DNA of 64,000 nucleotides, from positions 124,001 through 188,000 of the forward strand of contig NZ_JANCPR020000010.1 in NCBI RefSeq assembly GCF_028657195.3. The letters run 5' to 3'. This DNA comes from Streptomyces iconiensis. Its GTDB lineage: Bacteria > Actinomycetota > Actinomycetes > Streptomycetales > Streptomycetaceae. This document shows, piece by piece, positions 33,689 to 42,013 of the stretch; positions within the stretch are counted from its first letter, which is position 1, and the number at the start of each line of letters is the position of its first letter. The position numbers and the translations under genes are program-made. The notes beneath the pieces were generated by a model, which saw only the letters and a program-made list of their open reading frames with translations, had not been told where the DNA came from and ran no database searches.

Positions 33689-34755
33689 GCGCCGACACGA
33701 GGACGAGGACCAGGACGAGGGGGGCCAGCCCGGCCTTCCGGCAGATGGTGCGGACGAACTCGCGCGAGCTGTTCCGCGACGGGAAGACGGCGTTCTTCGC
33801 ACTGGTCTTCCCGCTGCTCTTCCTCGCGATGTTCCTCGCCCTCGGCACCCTCGCGGCCGGCGGCACCTATCACGTCGCCGTGACCGGCTCGGCCGGGAGC
33901 CCGGCGGTCCTGGAGAACCTCAAGAAGCCCGACGGGTTCCAGACCGAGGCGTGGCCGGAGAGCACACCGCCGAAGCCGGGCGATCTGGCCGGCTACGACG
34001 CGATCGTCAGCCCGGCGGGCGACAAGGCCACCGTGGTCGTGGACCCGGGCAAGTTCGGCGCGCTCAAGGACATCCGCTCGGCGCTCTCCAGCAGCGGCAT
34101 CGACGAGGACCACGTACGGTTCCTCACCCCCGACGGCGGAGCACCCTTCGACCCGCTCAAGGCGGCGCTGCCCACCGGGCTGCTGATGGCGCTGATGTCC
34201 GTCGCCTTCTTCGGTACGGCCACCCCGCTGATCGCCCTGCGAACGCGCGGCACACTGCGGCTGCTCGGCACCACACCGCTCAACCGCATGACGTTCGTGC
34301 TCGCCCAGGCGCCCGTCAGGCTCGCGCTGGTCGCCGTCCAGCTCCTCGTGCTCGGCACCGTCGCCGTCGCCATGGGCTTTCTGCCACTGGCCGGGACCCT
34401 GCGCCTGCTGGTGTCCGGATTCCTCGGCGCCGTCATGCTGTTCGCCTTCGGCTACTTGATCGCGGCACGGATGCGCAACGCGGAAGTCGTGAACGGGCTG
34501 CTGGGCCTGCTGATGCCGGTCGTGCTCTTCACCAGCGGCCTGTTCCTGCCGCTCGACCTGCTGCCCTCCGTGGTCGGGGACATCAGCGCCGTACTCCCCA
34601 CGACCTACCTCGTGGACGCGCTCAACCACGACCTCAACGAGGCCGCCTCCACCCACACACTCCTCACCGACTGGTCGATCGTCCTCGCCGGCGCCGTCGT
34701 GTTCGGCGGCCTCGCCGCCCGGCTGTTCCGATGGGACCAGGGAGAAGACAGATGA
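33685..34755 (+). CDS. ABC-2 type permease of the RiPP cluster
   Basis: 356 aa. One helix near residue 40 (FFALVFPLLFLAMFLALGTLA), a ~130-residue external loop and then five helices, the topology of ABC-2 permeases with an enlarged first loop (YhaP/YhfE-like). GLLMALMSVAFFGTATPLIALRTRGTLR includes the usual coupling segment. Start overlaps the ATPase stop and its own stop overlaps the YcaO start, so the three are coupled. Confidence 0.9.
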   Translation: MSADTRTRTRTRGASPAFRQMVRTNSRELFRDGKTAFFALVFPLLFLAMFLALGTLAAGGTYHVAVTGSAGSPAVLENLKKPDGFQTEAWPESTPPKPGDLAGYDAIVSPAGDKATVVVDPGKFGALKDIRSALSSSGIDEDHVRFLTPDGGAPFDPLKAALPTGLLMALMSVAFFGTATPLIALRTRGTLRLLGTTPLNRMTFVLAQAPVRLALVAVQLLVLGTVAVAMGFLPLAGTLRLLVSGFLGAVMLFAFGYLIAARMRNAEVVNGLLGLLMPVVLFTSGLFLPLDLLPSVVGDISAVLPTTYLVDALNHDLNEAASTHTLLTDWSIVLAGAVVFGGLAARLFRWDQGEDR

Positions 34756-36086
34756 AGTCAGCCGCACTGCAGGCCGGGCTCGGCCGGCTCACGGACCTGG
34801 ACGCCCTCGTCGGCCCCTACGGACTGGTGGAGCGCACGCACCGGCTCCCCAACCAGCCGGGAGACCCCCGCTTCCCCATCTACTCCGCCTCGCTCGGCGA
34901 ACTCGGCGAAGTCGCGGACAACGTCGCCGAGTCCACCCGCGGCCGTAGCGCGCGGGGCGAGATGGACGGTGCCGGTGGCGCCGTCGACCCCGAGCGTGCG
35001 GCCCGCCTCAGCGTCGCCGAGGCATTGGAGCGCTACGCGACCTCCGTCGTCCAGCCCGAGGGCGTCATCTGGGCGACGGCCGAGGAACTCGGCGACGAGG
35101 CACTGGACATCACCACGCTGCCCCGCTGCTCGGCCGCCGAACTGGCCCACCCCAAGGCGCTCACCTCCGATGTCGACACCACGGCGCCGATGCGCTGGGT
35201 ACGCGGCTGGTCCCTCACCCGGCGCAGGGCACAGTGGGTGCCCGCCGTCGGCGTGTGGATGCACATACCGCCCCAGTCACGGGGCGAGCGCTACGCGAAC
35301 CCCATCTCGACGGGCTGCGCCACGCATACCGACCTCGCGCAGGCCCTGGTGAACGCGGTCTGCGAGGTGGTGGAGCGCGACGCCATCGCCCTCACCTGGT
35401 ACCAGCGCCTGGCCCTCCCCCGTATCGAGTTCGACGCCGTCCCGGAGAACCTGGCGCCCTTCCTGGCCAAGTCCAGGGACAGCCTCGTGGAGACCGTCTT
35501 CTTCGACGCGACCACGGACCTCGGCATCCCCACCGTGTACTCGGTCGATCTGACGCCCCACAACGAGGTGCTGGGCCAGATGGTGATGTGCAACACGAGC
35601 CTGGACCCCGCCGACTCGATCGCCAAGATCGTGCGGGAGTCCGCCTCCTCCCGTATCGCGATGCAGGTACCGCGCGACATCCCGGAGACCGTCGACGAGT
35701 TCCTGCACGTCTTCCACGGCGCCTCCTACATGGGGCACCCCGGCCGCAGGGACGCCTACGACTTCCTGCTCGGGCACGACGCGCTACAACCCTTCAGCGC
35801 GATGCCGACGCTCACCACGGGCGACAGCGGACAGGACCTCGCGCTGCTCGTCGCACGGCTGGAACAGGCCGGCTGCAACGTGGTCGCCGTCGAGTGCACG
35901 ACTGACGAGGCCCGCGATGTCGGCTTCCGTGTCGTACGGGTCGTCATCCCCGAACTGATGCCGCTCTCCTTCGCCTACCGGGCCAGGTACCTGGCACACC
36001 CGAGGCTGTACGAGGCACCGGCCCGCATGGGCCACCCGGTCCTGCCCGAGGACCAGATCAACCCTCTCCCCCAGCCGTTCGCATGA
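34752..36086 (+). CDS. YcaO cyclodehydratase (azoline-forming)
   Basis: 444 aa; ATG inside the permease stop (ATGA). YcaO enzymes use ATP to cyclise Cys/Ser/Thr of a precursor into thiazolines/oxazolines. ATP/Mg motifs: SVAEALERYAT (SxxEAxER, residues 87-94) and VNAVCEVVERDAIALTWYQR. The protein ends NPLPQPFA, the Pro-rich C-terminus typical of azoline-forming YcaOs rather than thioamide ones. It has no fused partner domain, so it needs the ThiF-like proteins encoded next to present the leader peptide. Confidence 0.93.
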   Translation: MKSAALQAGLGRLTDLDALVGPYGLVERTHRLPNQPGDPRFPIYSASLGELGEVADNVAESTRGRSARGEMDGAGGAVDPERAARLSVAEALERYATSVVQPEGVIWATAEELGDEALDITTLPRCSAAELAHPKALTSDVDTTAPMRWVRGWSLTRRRAQWVPAVGVWMHIPPQSRGERYANPISTGCATHTDLAQALVNAVCEVVERDAIALTWYQRLALPRIEFDAVPENLAPFLAKSRDSLVETVFFDATTDLGIPTVYSVDLTPHNEVLGQMVMCNTSLDPADSIAKIVRESASSRIAMQVPRDIPETVDEFLHVFHGASYMGHPGRRDAYDFLLGHDALQPFSAMPTLTTGDSGQDLALLVARLEQAGCNVVAVECTTDEARDVGFRVVRVVIPELMPLSFAYRARYLAHPRLYEAPARMGHPVLPEDQINPLPQPFA

Positions 36087-36261
36087 GGCGCCGGGACGCT
36101 GCGAGCGATCAGAACGCTGTACGGGCTCGGAACGCTGTACGGGGCCCGTGCACCGCACCGGAGGAGCACGGCCGCGTATCCGCACCCGGCCCCGTACGCG
36201 AACAGAGCCCTGTGCACGAGGCGTTGGCCTCGAACGGAAACCGAACTCGGAAGGCGAACCC

Positions 36262-37026
36262 ATGACCACGGTGCACGTACTCGCGGTGGGCGACTTCGGC
36301 GCCGAGGTGGCGCGGTGTCTCGGCCGTGCGCACCCCGGCACCGTGGTCTCCCACGACAGGGCCGCCAGGGGCACCGCGCTGCTCGACTCCTCCGGCTGGC
36401 CGCCGGCGCGCATCCGCGTACTGGCGTCATGGCGCGAGACACCCCGGCTGATGGAGACGCTCGACGCCCGGTCGGCCGACTGGCGCACGCCCTGGTTCCC
36501 CGTCGTCAACGAGCACCCCCGGCTGCGCGTCGGCCCGGTGGTCGTCCCCGGTGAAGGCGCCTGCTACCGCTGCTTCCGCAGGAGGCGCGCACAGCACGAG
36601 CCGCCGAGCACCCGCAGCACGCTGCTGCACACCCACTACGACGCGCACCCCGAGGCGGGCGTCGCCGGATTCCTGCCCCACCACGTGGACATGGCCGCCG
36701 CCGCCGCGAGCGACGTGCTGCACCGCATCGAGCGCGGCGAGAGCGCGGACACGGCAGGGAACGTACGGCACTGGAACGTGCTGGAGCACCGCATGAGCAG
36801 CGCACGCGTGGTCGGTGTGCACGGATGCGACCGCTGCCGCCGCTCCTCACCGGACGCCGCGACGGCGAGTTGGGAACCCCTCGCCAGGGAGCTGACGCCG
36901 CTGCTGGCGGGTGCGGCGCCCGCTCCCGCGTCCCCTTCCGCGCCCGCCTCAGCTCCCGTCGCCCCCGCCGCCCCCGTCCCCGGCGGCCGAGGGGCCGCCC
37001 CGTCCGTTCCCGCCGAGCAGAGGTAG
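36262..37026 (+). CDS. ThiF-like (ocin-ThiF) precursor-binding partner of YcaO
   Basis: 254 aa. The ATG at 36262 is chosen because it begins the Rossmann strand (MTTVHVLAVGDFGAEVARCLG). Four cysteines in two CxxC pairs (CYRC 101-104, CDRC 189-192) form the zinc site of the F-protein/E1-like family. The C-terminus is a Pro/Ala-rich tail. Such proteins bind the leader and activate YcaO. It lacks the winged-helix leader-binding domain, which is instead found on the next gene product, so the two may work as a split partner. Confidence 0.75.
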   Translation: MTTVHVLAVGDFGAEVARCLGRAHPGTVVSHDRAARGTALLDSSGWPPARIRVLASWRETPRLMETLDARSADWRTPWFPVVNEHPRLRVGPVVVPGEGACYRCFRRRRAQHEPPSTRSTLLHTHYDAHPEAGVAGFLPHHVDMAAAAASDVLHRIERGESADTAGNVRHWNVLEHRMSSARVVGVHGCDRCRRSSPDAATASWEPLARELTPLLAGAAPAPASPSAPASAPVAPAAPVPGGRGAAPSVPAEQR

Positions 37027-37030
37027 TGGC

Positions 37031-39034
37031 ATGGCAGACAGCAAGCTGATCGCCGCGGCCGACATGCGCCGCGCGGTGTCCCAGGACCCCCAGTTCACCG
37101 CTCCCGTCCGCCCCTCGCTGTGCCGGGGCATGGTCGTGGTGCCCTTCTCGGACGGCGTACTGATCGAGGGCGGCCCCAGCAGGCAGGTGCTGCGCGGCGC
37201 CGCCACCCGCGAACTCGTACCCACACTGCTGCCCCTCCTGGACGGCACCAGGAACGTCGAGGAGACCGCGGCAGAGGCGGGTGTACCCGTACCGCATGTC
37301 GAACAGGTCGTCGCCCTCCTCTACACCTGCGGCCTCCTGGAGGACGGCGAGGTCTCCGGCGCGAAAACCCCTGCGGGGAACGGGCAGTTGACGGACGGGC
37401 AGTCGGCCGAGGGGCCGACGGACCGCGAGTCGGCGGTGGACGGACCGACGGTGAACGGACCGACGGTGAACGGCCAGACCGCGAGCGGCCCGGCGCCCGG
37501 CGGGGAGAGCGCGTCCAGCGTCTTCTGGTCCCGCAGCCTGGACTCCACCCGGGTCAACCGGTCCGCCGCGCAGGTCGAAGAGCGCCTGGCCACCGCGCGG
37601 GTTTCCGTGATCGCGGACGGGGACCTGGGCAAGCGCCTTCAGGCGGGACTTGTCGCCACGGGCTTCGCCCATGTCACGCGGGAGGAGGGGCCCGTGCCCA
37701 GCTCCGGCGCCGACCTCGTCGTCGTGGTCGGCGAAGACGGCCGCGACGACGGGCTGACGGCGGCCGAGTGGTGCGCCGTCAACGGCGTACCCCTGCTGCC
37801 CGGCTGGCTGCACGGCACCACGCTCGACCTCGGTCCGTACATCGACCCGGAGTTCACCGTCACCTACGCCGAGGTCCTGCACCAGCGCGCCGCCGCGGGA
37901 CCCGGGAGCGGAGTCGGCCCGGAGACGGGCGACGGGCTGGGGGCCGGCAACGGACCGGAGACGGGCAACGAGCCTGAGCCGGGCGCCCGACCTGAACCGG
38001 GCGCCGGACAAGAGACCGCCACTGGCACCGACGTGCCCGGCGCCAACGCGCCCGCCGCCGACGTGCGCGGCGCCGAAGCCCCCGAGACCCACCGCACGAT
38101 GGCCGTAGCCCTGATCACGGACCAGGTCGCCGCGACCGTAGGCCGTATCGGCTCCTCGGTGGTGCTGCGCGGCATGGTCAGGACCGAACTGGACGCCTGG
38201 GAGCAGGAGATCTTCGTCATGGCGCCGGTCCCGGACGTCACGGACGAGGCGTCGGCGAAGACGGCGGGTGACGTGCCGCTCGCGCTCGCCTTCGAGTCCT
38301 CGGTCGGCTTCCCGCCCCGCAAGCTGCTCAACCCGCGCGACCACCAGGTCCACTACAAGCCGGGCAACATCGCGCTCCAGCGCGAGAGCAAGCGCTGGCC
38401 GAGCGCCCGCACCCTGGACCTGCCCCGTACGGATGTCCTCCCTTCGGCCCCGCTGGAGACGGAAAGGCCGCCGTTCACCGACCGGTTGGGCCTGGCCGAA
38501 CTCGCCTCGGTCCTGCTGGTCACGGCGGGGCGCAAGGAGGAGGCCGCCGGTGCCAACCACGTTCCGCGCTGGGCGCCGACCGGCGGCAACCTCGGCTCGG
38601 TGACCCTGCACGTCGTCGTCTCCGATGTCGCGGGCGTCCCCGCAGGTACGTGGGGGTACGACTCCGCAGCGCACAGGCTGGCCCGGCTGCCCGATACCGT
38701 GCCGCCGGCTCCGTACGGGCCCGCACCGGGAGCGGAGACCGGAAGCGGACAGGGAGCGGAAAGCGGAGCCGGGCCCGAAGTCCCGGCGGCCACGCTGGTC
38801 CTCACCGGTTCGCTGGCCCGGGTGGCCTCGAAGTACGCCACGTTCGCCTGGCGCATCGTGCATCTCGACGCGGGGGCCGCCCTCGCGCAGGCGTCCATGA
38901 CCGCGCGGGCGCTGGGCCTCTCGGCCCGCCCCCTCAGCCGCTGGGACGACCAGCGCCTCGCCAGGACCTTCGACCTCGATCTGGACACCGAGCCCGTGAC
39001 CGGAGTGCTCGAACTCCGCCCCTCCCGGAGATGA
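37031..39034 (+). CDS. Fusion of leader-binding ThiF-like region and SagB-type dehydrogenase
   Basis: 667 aa; ATG at 37031. Residues ~10-107 look like a PqqD/RRE winged helix (RPSLCRGMVVVPFSDGVLIE, VPHVEQVVALLYTCGLLEDG). Residues ~165-285 resemble the ThiF-like fold. Residues ~355-665 are nitroreductase-like (RKLLNPRDHQVHYKPGNIALQ; PFTDRLGLAELASVLLVTAG; RWAPTGGNLGSVTLHVVV), the FMN domain that oxidises azolines to azoles. Two long low-complexity linkers (about 108-164 and 290-350; NGPTVNG, GPETGN repeats) join them. Four-base overlap with the next gene. Confidence 0.8.
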   Translation: MADSKLIAAADMRRAVSQDPQFTAPVRPSLCRGMVVVPFSDGVLIEGGPSRQVLRGAATRELVPTLLPLLDGTRNVEETAAEAGVPVPHVEQVVALLYTCGLLEDGEVSGAKTPAGNGQLTDGQSAEGPTDRESAVDGPTVNGPTVNGQTASGPAPGGESASSVFWSRSLDSTRVNRSAAQVEERLATARVSVIADGDLGKRLQAGLVATGFAHVTREEGPVPSSGADLVVVVGEDGRDDGLTAAEWCAVNGVPLLPGWLHGTTLDLGPYIDPEFTVTYAEVLHQRAAAGPGSGVGPETGDGLGAGNGPETGNEPEPGARPEPGAGQETATGTDVPGANAPAADVRGAEAPETHRTMAVALITDQVAATVGRIGSSVVLRGMVRTELDAWEQEIFVMAPVPDVTDEASAKTAGDVPLALAFESSVGFPPRKLLNPRDHQVHYKPGNIALQRESKRWPSARTLDLPRTDVLPSAPLETERPPFTDRLGLAELASVLLVTAGRKEEAAGANHVPRWAPTGGNLGSVTLHVVVSDVAGVPAGTWGYDSAAHRLARLPDTVPPAPYGPAPGAETGSGQGAESGAGPEVPAATLVLTGSLARVASKYATFAWRIVHLDAGAALAQASMTARALGLSARPLSRWDDQRLARTFDLDLDTEPVTGVLELRPSRR

Positions 39035-39939
39035 ACGCCACCATGCCCCTGACGCATCCGCTGCCCGCGCTCCTGGACGCCAACGACGTACTGCGCCAAC
39101 TCCAGCTCCGCGCCCGGCTGTCCGAGGACGACCTCCGTACCGCGCCTGCCCCCGTACCGACCCGGCTCCGCAGCCCGCTGCGTGAGGCCACAGCCGACAC
39201 CGGCACGGCAGGCACCCTCGGAGCCATCGCTACCGGCACCGCCACCGCCACACCCTCCGCCGAGGACGAGCCGCCGTCCCCCGACGGATTGCCGTCCCCC
39301 GACGGATTGCCGTCCCCCGACGGGTCGCCGTCCCCCGACCGGATCACCGCCTTCGCCGCACCGCCGAGCGAGCGGCCCATGGCGGAGGTGCTGCGGCGGC
39401 GGGCCTCGACCCGCACCTACGCACCCGACCCTGTTCCCGTCGAACTGCTCGCCGCCGTCGTGCGCGCCGCGGCCGACTTCGACCGCGCCGCGTGGCCCGA
39501 GCACGAGGCGGGCGCCGGGCTGGACTTCCTCGTCGCCGCGCGGCACGTCACCGGGCTGCCCACCGGCATCTACCTGTACGCCGAGGCGAGCGCCGAGTTC
39601 GTCCGCCTCGCCGACCTCCCACAGGGCGATGCGGCGGCCGACCTCGTACTCCAGCTGGAGTTCGCCGACGCGCCCGCGACCGTGCTGGCCTGCGGTCCTC
39701 TGGCCGCCTCGCTGGCCAGGCACGGCGAGCACGGCCACAGGCTGCTGCTCGCACGCGCCGGCGCCGCGTCGCAGGCCGCCTGGCTCACGGCGCTCGACCG
39801 GGGGCTCGTGGGCAGCATCTTCGCCGGGTTCCTCGCCTCGTCGCTCAAGCCGCTCGTGCCCGTCGACGGCTACCGCAGCACCCAGTTGCTCGCCTTCTCG
39901 TGCGGCCATCCCGCCGAGCGGGCGGCCGACGACGGCTGA
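39031..39939 (+). CDS. Second nitroreductase-family azoline dehydrogenase
   Basis: 302 aa; ATG overlaps the upstream stop. MAEVLRRRASTRTYAPDPVPVELLAAVVRAA is the FMN-phosphate-binding start of the nitroreductase fold; GIYLYAEASAEFVRL and AAWLTALDRGLVGSIFAGF continue it. The first ~110 residues are variable and include four tandem SPDG-type repeats (DNA about 39288-39342). It probably forms a heterodimer or works in sequence with the dehydrogenase domain of the previous gene. Confidence 0.8.
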   Translation: MNATMPLTHPLPALLDANDVLRQLQLRARLSEDDLRTAPAPVPTRLRSPLREATADTGTAGTLGAIATGTATATPSAEDEPPSPDGLPSPDGLPSPDGSPSPDRITAFAAPPSERPMAEVLRRRASTRTYAPDPVPVELLAAVVRAAADFDRAAWPEHEAGAGLDFLVAARHVTGLPTGIYLYAEASAEFVRLADLPQGDAAADLVLQLEFADAPATVLACGPLAASLARHGEHGHRLLLARAGAASQAAWLTALDRGLVGSIFAGFLASSLKPLVPVDGYRSTQLLAFSCGHPAERAADDG

Positions 39940-39960
39940 ACGCCGGCAACTCCCCAGACT

Positions 39961-39984
39961 CCGCACCCCGTCCCTGGGGTGCGG
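39961..39984 (+). terminator. Hairpin between dehydrogenase and precursor genes
   Basis: CCGCACCCC and GGGGTGCGG form a perfect 9-bp stem with a 6-base loop, 21 bases after the dehydrogenase stop and about 60 before the first precursor. No U-tract, as usual in Streptomyces. It probably terminates or protects upstream mRNA. Confidence 0.6.
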
Positions 39985-40046
39985 CCGGGCGGCGGCACCG
40001 TCGCCGCCTCCAACCCCCTACGTCACAAGAAAGGACGGGCGATTCC

Positions 40047-40214
40047 ATGACGCATGACGAGAACTCCCTCGACCTGTTCGCCGAGGACGCCTCGCTGACC
40101 GTCGACGCACTGCCGACCGACGCTTCGCTGGCTTCCGTTTCCACCATCGGCACCTTCGGCAGCCTGGGCGGATCCACCATCGCCACCAGCGGTACCGCCA
40201 GCTCCAACGGCTGA
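40047..40214 (+). CDS. RiPP precursor peptide 1 (no Cys)
   Basis: 55 aa; ATG 40047. The acidic leader holds LDLFAED (residues 8-14), shared with precursor 2, and ends near LPTDASLA. The tail is Ser/Thr/Gly/Ala-rich and shares STIGTFGS with precursor 2's SIGTFGS; it ends ASSNG. There is no Cys, so any azole from it must be an oxazole or methyloxazole from Ser/Thr, with other Ser/Thr becoming dehydroamino acids. An AAGGA site is about 12 bases upstream. Confidence 0.85.
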   Translation: MTHDENSLDLFAEDASLTVDALPTDASLASVSTIGTFGSLGGSTIATSGTASSNG

Positions 40215-40257
40215 CCGTTCAGACCTTCACTCAGCCCTCCGTACAAGGAGACCATCC

Positions 40258-40434
40258 ATGGGCGAGATCACGAATCTCGATCTGTTCGCCGAGGACATCG
40301 CCGGTGAACTGACCGCTGAAGTCCTCGACGACTCCGCGCTGCTCGGCACCTGGGGCTCGATCGGCACGTTCGGCAGCGCGACCTGCCCGTCGTCGACCGC
40401 CTCCACCGGCGGCAGCGCCTCCTCGTCCGGCTGA
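40258..40434 (+). CDS. RiPP precursor peptide 2
   Basis: 58 aa; ATG 40258 with AAGGAG seven bases upstream. Leader has LDLFAED and EVLDDSALL; the tail starts GTWGSIGTFGS, has one Cys in ATCPSS and ends in a Ser/Thr/Gly repeat (STGGSASSSG). The DDSALLG/DSALLGT junction is shared with precursor 3 and probably marks the leader/core border. The acidic leader plus Ser/Thr/Cys tail is the pattern of thiopeptide- and goadsporin-type precursors. Confidence 0.88.
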   Translation: MGEITNLDLFAEDIAGELTAEVLDDSALLGTWGSIGTFGSATCPSSTASTGGSASSSG

Positions 40435-40435
40435 T

Positions 40436-40451
40436 CCCGGCTTCCGCCGGG
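40436..40451 (+). terminator. Small hairpin after precursor 2
   Basis: CCCGGC-TTCC-GCCGGG, a perfect 6-bp stem with a stable tetraloop-like loop, begins two bases after the precursor 2 stop. It may act as a 3' stabiliser of the precursor mRNA. The 121-bp gap to precursor 3 also has GCGGT-C-ACCGC at 40503-40513. Confidence 0.5.
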
Positions 40452-40555
40452 TTCCGGTCGGCTGTTCCACCAGCAACCGGTGACTGAGGACGGACCGCGA
40501 CAGCGGTCACCGCAGTAACCGACAACAGAAGCAACCGAAGGAAAGGAGAACGATC

Positions 40556-40738
40556 GTGACTGCACAGGACACCGTCCAGGACGTCATGGCCATCGATCTG
40601 TCCGTCGAGGACATGACCGTGGAGCCGCTCGCTGACAGCGCGCTGCTCGGTACCGCCGCTTCCTGGGGCACCGCCGCCTCGGCGAGCTGCCCGGCCGCCT
40701 GCGTCGGCACCGCCAGCAGCGCTTCCTCGTCCGGCTGA
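40556..40738 (+). CDS. RiPP precursor peptide 3
   Basis: 60 aa; GTG start with AAAGGAG nine bases upstream. Leader IDLSVED and LADSALL parallel precursors 1 and 2. The tail GTAASWGTAASASCPAACVG has two Cys and ends SSASSSG. The ASWG followed by Ser/Ala/Cys is reminiscent of the lactazole core start (SWGS). A strong hairpin follows, which would favour high precursor over enzyme expression. Confidence 0.88.
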   Translation: MTAQDTVQDVMAIDLSVEDMTVEPLADSALLGTAASWGTAASASCPAACVGTASSASSSG

Positions 40739-40760
40739 TCGGCCGCACGGTCTGAACCCG

Positions 40761-40799
40761 CTGTCCGGCCGGCGCAGTCTCAGTGCGCCGGCCGGGCAG
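40761..40799 (+). terminator. Strong hairpin after precursor 3 (attenuator)
   Basis: CCGGCCGGCGCA and TGCGCCGGCCGG form a perfect 12-bp stem around a 7-base loop, extended by CTG/CAG after one mismatch. It lies between the precursor genes and the protease/dehydratase genes and probably terminates most transcripts, letting a minority through. Confidence 0.75.
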
Positions 40800-40831
40800 C
40801 GGCCCCCGCATTATCTCTCCAGGAGGAACCC

Positions 40832-42013
40832 TTGCGATCCACCGCCGCGGCGCCCTCGGAAACCACCGGTGCCCCCGCTCACGGTGCTGCGGTCTCCCCG
40901 GAGCGGGACCCCGTGGACACCGCCTGGCTGGAGACCGAGCCGCTCGCACTCAAGGAGTCGGTCGAGCAGACGACCGGGCTCGACGGCCGCCCGCTGCTCT
41001 TCGACGCCGAGACGGGCAAGTACGTGGCGATCTCCCGGGCCGGAACCGTCGTGCTGGGCCAGCTCGGCGAGGGCACAACGGCCAGGGACGTGGTACGCAG
41101 GCTCAGCGCCGCCTCGTCGGCCGACCCGGCGCGCGTCGAGACCTCTGTCATCAGGTTCCTCACGGAGGTCAGACAGGCCGGGGTGCTCACCCTGGAGCCG
41201 CAGGAACAGAACCGCCGCGAGCGCGTGATGAAGTACTCGCTGCGGCAGAAGATGCCGCGCATGGCGCTCACCCGCTCGGTCCACGTCCTGCTCGGGCCCG
41301 TCGCCAAGGTCGTGGGCGCTGTCCCCGTTGCGGTCTCCGTGACGCTGTGGATCCTGCTGGCACTCGGTGGCGTCACCGTCGCCGGCTACACCCTGGCCAC
41401 CCAGGGGGTTTCGTCCATCACCGCGTGGTCGGCGCTGGCAGCCGTGCTGCTGGTCGCGCAGGTCGCCGTGCACGAACTCGCGCACGCGCTGGTGTGCCAG
41501 ATGCTCCGCGTCCCGGTGAGAGAGGCCGGGATCACGCTCATGCTGTACGTCATGCCGGTCGCCTACGTGGACCGGACGGACGCCTACCGCGTACAGGGCC
41601 GCGCGCCCCGCGTCCTCATCGCCCTCGCGGGGCCCATGAGCGACGCCATCTGGGCGGGCGTCAGCGCGCTGGTCCACCTCAACAGCGACGGCGCCGCGCA
41701 CCAGGTCACCGGCACGCTGCTGCAGTTCCAGCTGCTGCTCATGATCGTCAACCTCAACCCCCTGCTGCCGTCGGACGGTTACCACGCCATCGAGTCGGCG
41801 GTGGGCTCCGTCAACATCCGTGGCCGCTCCTTCGCCTTCCTCGTCCACCTGCTGACCAGGGCGCCGCTCCCCAGCCATCTGCTGGCGACCAGCCGCGGCA
41901 AGCGCGTCGGCTACTGCGTCTTCGGCGCGGTGTGCGCCGTCTACGGCGTCCTGCTGGTCGGCCTCGTCCTGATGTGGTGGTGGCACATGATCGAGGGGGG
42001 CTTCTTCGGATGA
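40832..42013 (+). CDS. PqqD-domain / M50 membrane metalloprotease
   Basis: 393 aa; TTG start with AGGAGG six bases upstream. Residues ~30-125 are PqqD-like (LLFDAETGKYVAISRAGTVV, VIRFLTEVRQAGVL). The rest has about five transmembrane helices with VHELAHAL (HExxH 214-218) and NLNPLLPSDGYHA (Asp315 as third zinc ligand), the site-2-protease signature. The PqqD-like part could hold the leader while the membrane domain cuts it, coupling maturation to export. Its stop overlaps the dehydratase start. Confidence 0.85.
   Translation: MRSTAAAPSETTGAPAHGAAVSPERDPVDTAWLETEPLALKESVEQTTGLDGRPLLFDAETGKYVAISRAGTVVLGQLGEGTTARDVVRRLSAASSADPARVETSVIRFLTEVRQAGVLTLEPQEQNRRERVMKYSLRQKMPRMALTRSVHVLLGPVAKVVGAVPVAVSVTLWILLALGGVTVAGYTLATQGVSSITAWSALAAVLLVAQVAVHELAHALVCQMLRVPVREAGITLMLYVMPVAYVDRTDAYRVQGRAPRVLIALAGPMSDAIWAGVSALVHLNSDGAAHQVTGTLLQFQLLLMIVNLNPLLPSDGYHAIESAVGSVNIRGRSFAFLVHLLTRAPLPSHLLATSRGKRVGYCVFGAVCAVYGVLLVGLVLMWWWHMIEGGFFG

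Noticed and set aside
33558..34751. Upstream extension of the YcaO frame
   Set aside because: This part is out of frame with and inside the permease gene; the real YcaO start is the coupled ATG at 34752.
37031..39034. Reading the long fusion as two genes
   Set aside because: The frame is continuous and no internal start with a ribosome site is seen at the domain borders.
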